Assembly: GCA_029865345.1 (NCBI GenBank)
Contig: JAOUHD010000015.1
Location: forward strand, 1 to 34,343
Reading direction: 5' to 3'
DNA: 34,343 nucleotides
Source of the DNA: Nitrospira sp.
GTDB taxonomy: Bacteria; Nitrospirota; Nitrospiria; Nitrospirales; Nitrospiraceae
Part shown: piece after piece, positions 9,756 to 17,029 of the stretch
Position numbering within the stretch: the stretch's first letter is position 1
Layout: every line of letters begins with the position of its first letter
Position numbers and translations under genes: made by a program
Notes under the pieces: model-generated
The model's database searches: none
Told to the model about the DNA's origin: nothing
The model's input: the letters and a program-made list of their open reading frames with translations, nothing else

Positions 9756-10280
9756 ATGAGTCGCCAGGTGACCTGCCCACGGTGTCACAAGGACGATGTA
9801 TTGCAGAGACGACCGCAGACCCCGCGCGAACTAGTTGCGGCGCTCATTTGGATTGTTCCGTTCCAGTGCCAAGACTGTCGCCATCGTTTCCTCGCCCGAC
9901 GCGTGAGTACGGCGGGATCCTCTCACCCAATTGAGCGCCGGGAACATCTCCGTATCCCTGTCCGTCTATGCTTATCGTTTTCCGGAGGAAAAGTGAGGGG
10001 CGAGGGTACCGTGCTGGACCTCTCCCTGTGCGGGTGCATCATCGAAAGCGAGACCCACGTCCGGGTTGACGATATTTTCTACCTGGAGATCGCCCTTGCC
10101 GATGACGAAGCTCCCATCGAAGTCGCGGCCATGGTACGGTCAGTGAGTGGGCGCGGCATCGCCTTCAAGTTTCTCCGCAAGGCCCAAGAGAATAAACGCC
10201 TGCTCACCTTCATCCACTCACATTCGGGTTCCACGTCCAACGTTCTCTCCAAGGTTGTCGAGCCGATCGTCACCGGCTAG
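9756..10280 (+). CDS. Zinc-ribbon and PilZ domain protein, possible c-di-GMP receptor
   Basis: The 174-residue protein starts at ATG 9756 with AAAAAGG eight bases upstream. Residues 1-45 look like a zinc ribbon with C7/C10 and C38/C41, and the intervening loop is strikingly hydrophobic (LVAALIWIVPF). Residues about 60-160 form a PilZ domain: RxxxR at R62-R66 (RREHLR) and DxSxxG at D88-S90-G93 (DLSLCG), the two c-di-GMP-binding motifs. Both are intact, so ligand binding is plausible. The hydrophobic stretch could be a short membrane-contacting segment or a buried loop. It has its own promoter and is convergent with the next gene. The effector target is unknown; the diguanylate cyclase at 4738-5985 is a possible ligand source. 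Confidence 0.88.
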   Translation: MSRQVTCPRCHKDDVLQRRPQTPRELVAALIWIVPFQCQDCRHRFLARRVSTAGSSHPIERREHLRIPVRLCLSFSGGKVRGEGTVLDLSLCGCIIESETHVRVDDIFYLEIALADDEAPIEVAAMVRSVSGRGIAFKFLRKAQENKRLLTFIHSHSGSTSNVLSKVVEPIVTG

Positions 10281-10295
10281 CCTCGATTTCCCGGC

Positions 10296-10601
10296 CTAGA
10301 TTGGCATCTCCCAGGCAGACGGCAACGGATATTCAGTGATCAAGCGGTCATGTTCGGCGCCATCGTACGGCTCGATAGTCAGATCATGCTGATCCATCGG
10401 TTCCGTGCAGGCTGAAGAAGAGAACGCATCGATCAACGCCTGGGCCTTGTCTTTTGTTGAGAATCGACAGATCCCGTGTTCGGGCATGCCTGACGATGGG
10501 TGCCAGAAGACGAGGTTGATCGCACTGCCTTGATAGATGCCAAGGGTGCGGTGTCGCACTTGAAACCCACCAGGTTCATGGATCAATAGTTTCCGTGGCA
10601 T
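10296..10601 (-). CDS. Small conserved-looking protein of unknown function
   Basis: The 101-residue protein begins MPRKLLIHEPGGFQV and ends at 10296. I do not recognise the family. I chose the ATG at 10599-10601 because a purine-rich AGAGAGG lies just upstream and the residues before it look like untranslated sequence; the spacing is short, so the start is moderately sure. There is no signal peptide or membrane segment; the middle (STKDKAQALIDAFSSS) looks like an amphipathic helix and the C terminus is acidic. It is convergent with the PilZ gene (15-base gap) and divergent from lemA (100 bases). It could be a small regulatory or binding protein, but nothing in the sequence decides this. Confidence 0.55.
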   Translation of the reverse strand: MPRKLLIHEPGGFQVRHRTLGIYQGSAINLVFWHPSSGMPEHGICRFSTKDKAQALIDAFSSSACTEPMDQHDLTIEPYDGAEHDRLITEYPLPSAWEMPI

Positions 10602-10701
10602 AGCCTCTCTTGACCGACATATCTTAATGATTATCCCCATGGTAGCATGATTGCGAGAGCAAGGGACATTGCGTCCTGCTCTACGGCTGAAGGAGGGAAC
10701 G

Positions 10702-11304
10702 ATGGGGCGTACTTGGTGGACAAAGACGGTGATTACTCTAGCGATGATCAGTGGATTTTCTGTGTCCGGGTGTGGGTACAACGACCTTCAAGGCTTGGAT
10801 GAAGATACGAAGGCGGCGTGGAGTGAGGTGATCAATCAATACCAGCGCCGTGCCGACCTCATCCCTAACCTTGTTGCGACGGTCAAGGGGTACGCGGCTC
10901 ACGAAAAAGAGACGCTTGAGGGGGTCGTGAATGCCCGGGCCAAGGCGACCGGCATCCAAGTGACGCCTGAGGTGCTCAAGGACCCGGCCGCATTCGAGGC
11001 ATTTCAAAAAGCCCAAGCGGGACTGACATCGGCCTTAGGCCGACTGATCGCGATTGCCGAAAACTATCCGAACCTCAAGGCCGATCAAAGTTTCAGGGAC
11101 CTCCAAAGCCAGCTGGAGGGGACAGAAAACCGGATCACTGTGGCGCGTAAGCGGTATATCGATCGAGTCGCGGACTACAACAAGATGGTCCGGTATTTCC
11201 CGACGAACTTGACGGCCAAGTTTCTGCTGCACCTGGACGAACGGCCCAACTTTACCGTGGCGGATGAAAATGCGGTGGCCAAGCCACCAGAGGTGAAGTT
11301 TTAA
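10702..11304 (+). CDS. lemA: LemA family lipoprotein
   Basis: The start ATG 10702 follows a strong AGGAGGG at about 10691-10697; an in-frame start at 10651 lacks such a site. The 200-residue product has a lipoprotein signal peptide with lipobox VSGC (C24), then the LemA core: YNDLQGLDEDTKAAWSEV, RRADLIPNLVATVKGYAAHE and YNKMVRYFP. LemA proteins are helical envelope proteins of unclear function often found next to TPM-domain (YgcG-like) genes, as here. It is probably anchored by lipid facing the periplasm. The TPM gene begins about 40 bases later. Confidence 0.93.
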   Translation: MGRTWWTKTVITLAMISGFSVSGCGYNDLQGLDEDTKAAWSEVINQYQRRADLIPNLVATVKGYAAHEKETLEGVVNARAKATGIQVTPEVLKDPAAFEAFQKAQAGLTSALGRLIAIAENYPNLKADQSFRDLQSQLEGTENRITVARKRYIDRVADYNKMVRYFPTNLTAKFLLHLDERPNFTVADENAVAKPPEVKF

Positions 11305-11344
11305 GTCGAAGGTGGAGTTGAGGCGAAGGATGGGAGCATTCAGC

Positions 11345-12235
11345 ATGAACCGCCTCTCATCCTTCTGTGCCCTCATCACCATCTTTTGTACCGTCCTGCT
11401 CGCGACGCCTGCCGCTGCACTCGATGTCCCTCCACTGGTCGGCCAGGTGGTCGATCAAGCTCGTGTCTTGCCGCCGTCAACTGTTGAGTCTATTACGGCT
11501 CAATTGGCGGCCCATGAAACCAAATCAAGTAATCAGGTCGCTGTCCTCATTGTTTCGACTCTCGACGGTGACACCATCGAGGAATTCTCCCATCGCGTGG
11601 CAACGGCATGGAAGCTCGGCCAAAAAGGGACCGACAACGGTGTGCTCCTATTGGTCGCGATCCAGGAACGTAAGGTCCGTATCGAAGTGGGATACGGGTT
11701 GGAGGGTGCCTTAACGGATGCGAGATCGGCGCAGATCATCAGGAATGAGATTGTGCCGCGGTTTCGCGCCGGTGATGTCCCGGGCGGGGTGACCGTAGGG
11801 GTCGACGCCATTCTAAAGACCATCGAAGGAACCTATCAGGCATCCGAAAAGGCAGCCCCTCGGCAGGACAACGATGTCATTGGGCAGGTCGTGACGGCCG
11901 TCATTGTCGGGTTGCTGGTCGGGCTTGTGTTCACGAACGTCCATCGATTCATCGGCCCAGTCGCGGGGGCAGGGATCGCGACCCTCCTGGCACCCTGGTG
12001 GGTCCCGGCACTCGCGGCGAGTGGGATTACCCTGCTTCTGCTGCTTGCCATTGGTGCGGGCGGTGCCGGGGGAAGAACCACGCGATCCCGAGGGGTGGAT
12101 GACTGGGTCTGGTACAGTAGCCGTGGCGGGGGGTGGGGTGGAGGGTCCCTTGGAGGCGGAGATGGTTTCGGCGGGGGCGGTTTTGGTGGAGGGGGTGGCA
12201 GTTTCGGAGGAGGGGGGGCCAGTGGAAACTGGTGA
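11345..12235 (+). CDS. TPM-domain (YgcG-like) membrane protein with glycine-rich tail
   Basis: I chose ATG 11345 because GGGAG lies eight bases upstream and it gives a clean signal peptide (MNRLSSFCALITIFCTVLLA, cleavage near AAA-L); ATG 11330 is an alternative. The 296-residue protein has a TPM domain at about 25-165 (VVDQARVLPPS, SSNQVAVLIVSTLDG, DNGVLLLVAIQERKVRIEVGYGLEG), two membrane segments at about 180-235, and a tail made almost only of glycine with Phe, Trp and Ser. This is the usual layout of the family. Some TPM proteins have acid phosphatase activity, but no function can be assigned here. It sits between lemA and a second TPM gene. Confidence 0.9.
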   Translation: MNRLSSFCALITIFCTVLLATPAAALDVPPLVGQVVDQARVLPPSTVESITAQLAAHETKSSNQVAVLIVSTLDGDTIEEFSHRVATAWKLGQKGTDNGVLLLVAIQERKVRIEVGYGLEGALTDARSAQIIRNEIVPRFRAGDVPGGVTVGVDAILKTIEGTYQASEKAAPRQDNDVIGQVVTAVIVGLLVGLVFTNVHRFIGPVAGAGIATLLAPWWVPALAASGITLLLLLAIGAGGAGGRTTRSRGVDDWVWYSSRGGGWGGGSLGGGDGFGGGGFGGGGGSFGGGGASGNW

Positions 12236-12884
12236 AGGGCTGACACTTACCGCTGAAGAGCGAGAACGGATCAGGCTGGCGGTACACGCGGCGGAACAGC
12301 ACACGAATGCTGAGATCGTTCCGATGATCGTAGGCCGGTCCGGGCTCTACCGTGATGCGCAACATCGGGCCGGGCTGATCCCGGCGTTGTCTGTGCTGAC
12401 CATCCTGCTGACCACTGAAATATTGTGGCTTCCCTGGGGCTGGCATGCCGCTAATGCGGCCTGGCTGGTCCTGGCGACAATCCTGGCCTATGGAGCAGGA
12501 GCCTGGCTTGGTACCCTGGTCCCAATCGTTCGCCTGCTCACACCAACCGATCGGATGCATCAGAAAGTACGCTTGAGGGCCGGGCGTGCCTTCGCGCAAC
12601 ATGCCGTCTCTCAAACTCGTGAGCGCACTGGCGTGCTGATCATGGTGTCTCTCTTGGAACATCAGATCCACGTGCTTCCTGATCAACCCTTGTTTCAACG
12701 AGTTCCCACGGAACGCTGGTCGCAGATCGTCCATGCTGCGGTCGGGCGATTGAAAACGGGTGATATCGTCGGGGGGTTGTGCCAGAGCATCGAGACCTGT
12801 GGCCTTCTTCTCGCAGAGGTCTGCCCTGGGCGTGCAGGTGACAATCCCGATGAATTGTCGAATGAATTGGTCCAGGAGCCATAA
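12222..12884 (+). CDS. Second TPM-domain membrane protein
   Basis: The frame runs open far upstream inside the glycine-rich tail of the previous gene, but that part is only a shadow. I chose GTG 12222, which gives 220 residues starting VETGEGLTLTAEERERI and overlaps the previous CDS by 14 bases. Its ribosome site would be GGAGGAGG (12206-12213), formed by the glycine codons of the upstream gene. The TPM fold begins with LTAEERERIRLAVHAAEQHTNAEIVPMIV, is interrupted by two membrane helices (about 45-90), and resumes with RAGRAFAQHAVSQTRERTGVLIMVSLLEHQIHVL and a region ending GLCQSIETCG. It completes a lemA-TPM-TPM set and probably sits in the inner membrane next to those partners. Confidence 0.85.
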   Translation: METGEGLTLTAEERERIRLAVHAAEQHTNAEIVPMIVGRSGLYRDAQHRAGLIPALSVLTILLTTEILWLPWGWHAANAAWLVLATILAYGAGAWLGTLVPIVRLLTPTDRMHQKVRLRAGRAFAQHAVSQTRERTGVLIMVSLLEHQIHVLPDQPLFQRVPTERWSQIVHAAVGRLKTGDIVGGLCQSIETCGLLLAEVCPGRAGDNPDELSNELVQEP

Positions 12885-13001
12885 GAAATCGCCTCCTCTA
12901 TCTTGCGCGCTCAATAAAAAGCCTTGGTCAACCGATAGATAAGAGACTTGGCGGGACCGTCCAGCTCAGCCGGACTATTCGGATAAGGAGGGAGCGATAT
13001 C

Positions 13002-13508
13002 ATGTGGAAGCAGGGAGAGACAGAAGGGGGAGAGGGAGAGCAGGAACGGGAACGGGAACAGTGGGTGGAGGCCAGGCGTAATCCATCAAAGAGCGGGCCG
13101 ATACTTCCGGATGAGGTAGCCTTCGTCGGCAAGGATGTTGAATTCAAGGGCGTGATCACCTATTCCGGCACGGTACGGATTGATGGGGCCTTGGACGGCG
13201 AAATTCACACCGACGGCGGCTTGCTCGTTGGGCCTGAGGCCGTACTCAAGGCCAAGGTCACAGCCGGGACCGTGGTATGCCAAGGAACCATCCACGGCGA
13301 TATTCAGGCGAAGGACCAGATTGTGCTCCGGGCTCCGGCCGTGGTGGAAGGGAGTCTGATCACTCCGGTCCTTTCGATGGAAGAGGGTGTGGTGTTCAAT
13401 GGGACCTTGGAGATGAAGCCGCAGGCCAAGGCTGCGGGGTCACGGGACGAAGACGCAAACGTTGTCAGCATCACGAGTCGGCCGCCTATTCAACGACTCG
13501 CGGCGTGA
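13002..13508 (+). CDS. Bactofilin
   Basis: The 168-residue protein starts at ATG 13002 after a strong AAGGAGGG. The N terminus (1-35) is a charged, disordered stretch rich in Glu, Arg and Gln. Residues about 38-140 form the bactofilin (DUF583) beta-helix with regular hydrophobic repeats: VEFKGVITYSGTVRIDGALDGEIHTDGG, then VLKAKVTAGTVVCQGTIHGDIQA and VEGSLITPVLSMEEGVVFNG. The C-terminal tail is Lys/Ala and Arg rich. Bactofilins polymerise without nucleotide and act as scaffolds for cell-shape, stalk or polar functions. It stands alone, 117 bases after the TPM gene; a 12-bp hairpin lies just downstream. Confidence 0.93.
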   Translation: MWKQGETEGGEGEQEREREQWVEARRNPSKSGPILPDEVAFVGKDVEFKGVITYSGTVRIDGALDGEIHTDGGLLVGPEAVLKAKVTAGTVVCQGTIHGDIQAKDQIVLRAPAVVEGSLITPVLSMEEGVVFNGTLEMKPQAKAAGSRDEDANVVSITSRPPIQRLAA

Positions 13509-13522
13509 TCCGCCGAACAATG

Positions 13523-13561
13523 AGGCTCCTGGCGCGAAACTCCGGCACACGCCAGGGGCCT
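13523..13561 (+). terminator. 12-bp hairpin after the bactofilin gene, without a T-run
   Basis: The left arm at 13523-13534 (AGGCTCCTGGCG) pairs with the right arm at 13550-13561 (CGCCAGGGGCCT) with one G-T wobble and a 15-base loop. It starts 14 bases after the bactofilin stop. No T-run follows, so it may be an mRNA-stabilising or processing hairpin instead of a classical intrinsic terminator. The remainder of the 251-base gap to murJ holds only the putative murJ promoter. Confidence 0.45.
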
Positions 13562-13723
13562 GGCTCGGCAAGAAGTCAACCTGCTTTCTTTACTTCTTCC
13601 TTCAGTCGATCAGTCACTCACATTGTGATGACTCACTGATTCGTCCTCTCACTTCAAATTGTGAATGGGCCTGTACGTAGTGGTATGCCGGGGAGCGCTT
13701 CACGCTTCGTTTTCATGCGCCGA

Positions 13724-13752
13724 TAGACGGCCCGCGAGCATTCCGCTAGAAT
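13724..13752 (+). promoter_or_regulatory. Putative murJ promoter with a near-leaderless start
   Basis: TAGACG (13724-13729, four of six) and TAGAAT (13747-13752, five of six) are separated by 17 bases. The ATG of murJ follows seven bases after the -10, leaving no room for a Shine-Dalgarno. This would place the transcription start at or next to the ATG. Confidence 0.45.
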
Positions 13753-13759
13753 CCGGTCC

Positions 13760-15373
13760 ATGTCAGAGTCTCCCGTTTCGGCCGGTGCTCCAGCCAAACC
13801 CCAGGACGAGAATCAGTCGGTCGTCAAAGCGGCTGGGATGATCGGGGTCGCGACGTTTTCCAGTCGCGTGCTCGGCTTTGTCCGTGACATGGTTCTCGCC
13901 AAGCTCTTCGGCGCCACGCCGGCAGCTGATGCCTTTTTCGTCGCCTATCGTATCCCGAACCTGCTCCGTGAGCTCTTTGCCGAGGGGTCGATGTCCGCCG
14001 CGTTCATTCCCGTCTTTACCGAATATCACACGCTCAAATCCAAACAGGATGCGTGGGAGCTGGCAAGCGCCGTATTCACGACGCTACTGACCATTGTGAC
14101 CGGCATTACCATACTTGGGATTTTGGGGGCGGCGGGTATTGTCTGGCTCTTGGCTCCGGGGTTCCATGATGATCCGACCCGGCTTGAAATGACGACGTTG
14201 CTCACGCGCATGATGTTTCCCTATCTCATTTTTATCAGCCTCGCCGCGCTGGCCATGGGGGTCCTCAATTCTCTGCGGGCCTTCGCGGCCCCGGCGTTTT
14301 CTCCAGTCTTTTTCAATCTGTTCATCATTGGGTGCTCGCTCTTTCTTGCGCCGACCATGCGGGAACCCATCCTCGGTGTCGCCATTGGTGTCGTCGCCGG
14401 TGGCGCGGCGCAGTTTGCGATGCAATTACCAGGGCTCAAGCTGCGCGGCATGTTGTTCGGATTCACGTTCAATCCCGGCCATCCCGGTGTGCGAAAGATC
14501 GGTCGGCTGATGATTCCGTCGCTGCTCGGGTTGTCGGTGACACAGATCAATATCACCGTGAGCACGATTCTGGGGTCGTTTTTTGCCGGCGGTCCTACCT
14601 ATCTCTTTTACGGCATGCGGCTCATTCAATTTCCCCTTGGCATTTTTGGCGTCGCTTTGGCCACGGCCATCCTCCCCACCTTATCGGCACAAGCGGCACG
14701 AGGTGCGTTGGACGAATTGCGCACGACGCTCGGGTTCGGTCTGCGCATGATCCTCTTTATCATCGTGCCGGCGATGGTGGGCTTGATCTTGCTGCGGACG
14801 CCGCTTGTGCATCTCTTTTTTGAGCACGGCACGTTCACAGCGCACGATACCGCTGAGACCGCATTTGCAGTGCTGTTCTATGCCCTTGGCTTGTGGGCAT
14901 TCGGGGGGGTGCGCATTATTGTCTCGGCGTTCTATTCGTTGAAGGATACTACCACGCCGGCCATTTCCGCTGCGATTGCGGTGGTGGCGAATATCCTGTT
15001 GTCGCTGGTGCTGATGTCGCACCTGGGGGCGGCAGGGCTGGCGCTTGCAACCGCGCTGGCTGCGATGGTCAATGGTGGAATTCTCGTGGTGGTGTTGAAT
15101 CGTCGGCTAGGCGGTGTCGAGTGGAAATCAGTGATTCGCTCGGCTGGACGAGTGCTGGTGGCCTGTGTGCCCATTGTCATGGCCTGTTGGTGGGTGGCTG
15201 GTGCCCAGGTCTGGACTCAGCCCGACGACTGGGCCGAGAAATCAGCCATGCTTGTCGCTGCTATTGGGTTGAGTATCGTCGGATATTTTGGCGTCCATGC
15301 CTTGTTTAGGTCGGATGAATTGGGTGTGGTGTGGGAGATGGTGCGGAGAAAGTTGGGACGATTCATCGGCTAG
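13760..15373 (+). CDS. murJ: Lipid II flippase MurJ
   Basis: The 537-residue polytopic membrane protein starts at ATG 13760. After a short polar N terminus it has the MurJ signature: SRVLGFVRDMVLAKLFG, ADAFFVAYRIPNLLRELFAEGSMSAAFIPVF, and later helices with the Arg-Asp and Arg-Glu pairs that line the central cavity. I count about 14 hydrophobic segments, as expected of the MOP-superfamily flippases. It moves the lipid-linked peptidoglycan precursor across the inner membrane. It is the first gene of a + strand run with ogt (14 bases downstream) and dtd. No Shine-Dalgarno is seen, but a promoter-like -10 sits seven bases before the ATG. Confidence 0.96.
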   Translation: MSESPVSAGAPAKPQDENQSVVKAAGMIGVATFSSRVLGFVRDMVLAKLFGATPAADAFFVAYRIPNLLRELFAEGSMSAAFIPVFTEYHTLKSKQDAWELASAVFTTLLTIVTGITILGILGAAGIVWLLAPGFHDDPTRLEMTTLLTRMMFPYLIFISLAALAMGVLNSLRAFAAPAFSPVFFNLFIIGCSLFLAPTMREPILGVAIGVVAGGAAQFAMQLPGLKLRGMLFGFTFNPGHPGVRKIGRLMIPSLLGLSVTQINITVSTILGSFFAGGPTYLFYGMRLIQFPLGIFGVALATAILPTLSAQAARGALDELRTTLGFGLRMILFIIVPAMVGLILLRTPLVHLFFEHGTFTAHDTAETAFAVLFYALGLWAFGGVRIIVSAFYSLKDTTTPAISAAIAVVANILLSLVLMSHLGAAGLALATALAAMVNGGILVVVLNRRLGGVEWKSVIRSAGRVLVACVPIVMACWWVAGAQVWTQPDDWAEKSAMLVAAIGLSIVGYFGVHALFRSDELGVVWEMVRRKLGRFIG

Positions 15374-15387
15374 TTAGGAGCAGTGTG

Positions 15388-15906
15388 ATGAGGTGTGCGA
15401 TAGTATTTAAGTCGCCCTGGGGCTGGATGGGGATCGTTGAATCTTTGAAGGGGATTCAAGCGATTGTTTTGCCGAAACAGTCCAAACGGGCGGTTGAATC
15501 CAACATCAGCGCACAGTTTAGCGAGCCAGTGCAACGGGGAGAGTCACCCAGTCTGGAGGCAGCTCGTCGTCAGCTGTTGGACTATCTAACAGGGAAACGG
15601 AAGTCCTTCGATCTACCCCTTGATCTCACGGAGGGAACGACGTTCCAACGGCAGGTTTGGCGAACGTTGCAGCGTGTGCCGTATAGCAAGTTGCGTTCGT
15701 ATCGATGGATCGCTGCGCGTGTGGGTGGACCACAGTATGCCCGCGCGGTCGGCAACGCGGTCGGTGCAAATCCGTTGCCGATCGTGATTCCTTGTCACCG
15801 GATTGTCGCTCACGATGCCTCGCTTGGCGGGTTCTCCGGTGGACTATCCATGAAACGGAAGTTGCTGTCGCTCGAAGGGACGCTCACTCAATTGCAGGGA
15901 GACTGA
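15388..15906 (+). CDS. ogt: Methylated-DNA-protein-cysteine methyltransferase
   Basis: I chose ATG 15388 because TAGGAG at 15375-15380 lies seven bases upstream; starts further up overlap murJ. The 172-residue protein has a diverged N-terminal domain and a C-terminal DNA-binding domain with TTFQRQVWRTLQRVPYSKLRSY (helix-turn-helix), RAVGNAVGANPLPIVIPCHRIV with acceptor C136 in PCHR, and GGFSGGLSMKRKLLSLEG. It removes O6-alkyl groups from guanine by irreversible transfer to the cysteine. All key residues are intact. It sits directly between murJ and dtd; the link is probably only operon convenience. Confidence 0.95.
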   Translation: MRCAIVFKSPWGWMGIVESLKGIQAIVLPKQSKRAVESNISAQFSEPVQRGESPSLEAARRQLLDYLTGKRKSFDLPLDLTEGTTFQRQVWRTLQRVPYSKLRSYRWIAARVGGPQYARAVGNAVGANPLPIVIPCHRIVAHDASLGGFSGGLSMKRKLLSLEGTLTQLQGD

Positions 15907-15915
15907 CATCAGCCG

Positions 15916-16365
15916 ATGAGAGCCGTCCTTCAGCGCGTCACCAGTGCCTCAGTGGAAGTCGATGGGAAGATTGTGGGCCGGATCCAACAGGGTATGATGG
16001 TGTTGTTGGGTGTCGCGAAAGGCGATGACGCGTCTGATGCAAAATATCTGGTCGACAAAATCCGGACCCTTCGCATATTCGCCGATGAGCAGGGAAAGAT
16101 GAATCGATCGCTCACGGAGGTCGGTGGAGGCGTGCTGGTGGTCTCCCAATTCACGCTGTTGGGCCGGACAACCAACGGGCGCCGCCCTAGTTTTGACGGG
16201 GCTGCGCCTCCAGACCTGGCCAAGCGCCTCTATGAACAGGTCGCAGCTGATTTGCAGACATGCGGGACCCCCGTTGAAATGGGTATGTTTGCCGCACATA
16301 TGCAGGTGGCCTTGGTGAACGACGGGCCGGTGACGTTCGTGGTGGACAGCAGGGAGGGACGCTAG
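15916..16365 (+). CDS. dtd: D-aminoacyl-tRNA deacylase
   Basis: The 149-residue protein matches the usual DTD length and begins [17 protein letters not shown], the canonical N terminus. The two active-site motifs are intact: SQFTL at 77-81 with the conserved T80, and NDGPVTF at 135-141, which provides the cross-subunit Gly-cisPro. It hydrolyses D-amino acids (and mischarged glycine) from tRNA as a cytosolic homodimer. It lies nine bases after the ogt stop. Confidence 0.97.
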   Translation: MRAVLQRVTSASVEVDGKIVGRIQQGMMVLLGVAKGDDASDAKYLVDKIRTLRIFADEQGKMNRSLTEVGGGVLVVSQFTLLGRTTNGRRPSFDGAAPPDLAKRLYEQVAADLQTCGTPVEMGMFAAHMQVALVNDGPVTFVVDSREGR

Positions 16366-16433
16366 TTCGGATTCAAGGTCTGCCGATCGAGTTCCGATAG
16401 AACTGGTGACGGTGAGATCGTACGCGACTCTGA

Positions 16434-16439
16434 TATACT
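16434..16439 (+). promoter_or_regulatory. Possible -10 element for the unknown gene at 16463
   Basis: TATACT, preceded by TGA (TGATATACT), resembles a -10 hexamer. It lies 23 bases before the ATG, and a Shine-Dalgarno is present downstream. The -35 region is weak (TGGTGA nearby). This suggests the unknown gene and those after it can be transcribed separately from dtd. Confidence 0.35.
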
Positions 16440-16462
16440 GAAGACAAATATTGGAGGTGGAG

Positions 16463-17029
16463 ATGGGCACTCAAGTTCCGCCGCGCCACCCGCTCCGACA
16501 ACTCTTCGGCGCCTTAACCGAGAAGAGCTTTATGGAACATCTCGGCTGGCCCGATGCCAAGGTCACGTCATATGTCTCAAATCTTTTAGTCGATTTTACC
16601 TCTACGGATCAGCTCTATAAGATCAGAAATCGAGAGAATCAGCAGGTCGATTCAATTGTGGACTTACTCTTCGAGTCCGAGGTCATGCTTGAAGCCCAAT
16701 CGTTGGACCGCGAACGAGATGTGCATCGCCACATTGGTGATTTCACCCTCTTCATGGCGGGATTGTTTCCTGAGTACCTTCGACGGCTTAAAACGGCTGG
16801 GCGCATCTATCACAAGGACTTTCTCGTGGACTATGTGAAGACCGGCAAGCGGTCGTACGGAATTGTCGCGCAGATTGGCCGTGATGATGCGGACACCAGC
16901 TTGCCCTTGTTTCAAAAACTGTCCGAGAACTTTGAACTCTGTGTGACAGGTCTGGGTTTTGTACGGTCCGATCTCGATCGCATGCAGAATCCCGCCTATC
17001 ACAAGACCCGGGACTTGCTCTTGAATTGA
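16463..17029 (+). CDS. Protein of unknown function, 188 residues
   Basis: I chose ATG 16463 because GGAGGTGG at 16453-16460 lies just upstream; a TTG at 16451 would start within that site. I do not recognise the family. The protein is soluble and largely helical by composition, with a histidine-containing segment RERDVHRHIGDFTLFMAGLFPEYL near residues 83-106, a SYGIVAQIGRDDADTSLPLFQKL segment, and a C terminus ending KTRDLLLN. No signal peptide, membrane segment or known catalytic motif is seen. Its stop overlaps the start of the isoaspartyl peptidase gene (TTGA), so the two are translationally coupled. Confidence 0.75.
   Translation: MGTQVPPRHPLRQLFGALTEKSFMEHLGWPDAKVTSYVSNLLVDFTSTDQLYKIRNRENQQVDSIVDLLFESEVMLEAQSLDRERDVHRHIGDFTLFMAGLFPEYLRRLKTAGRIYHKDFLVDYVKTGKRSYGIVAQIGRDDADTSLPLFQKLSENFELCVTGLGFVRSDLDRMQNPAYHKTRDLLLN

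Noticed and set aside
12027..12914. Open frame on the minus strand opposite the TPM genes
   Set aside because: No domain, no ribosome site, and a proline-rich part that is just the complement of glycine codons.
13618..13628. Palindrome TCACATTGTGA between bactofilin and murJ
   Set aside because: It recalls CRP half-sites but in the inverse order and with one central base; too short to support a regulator site without repeats elsewhere.
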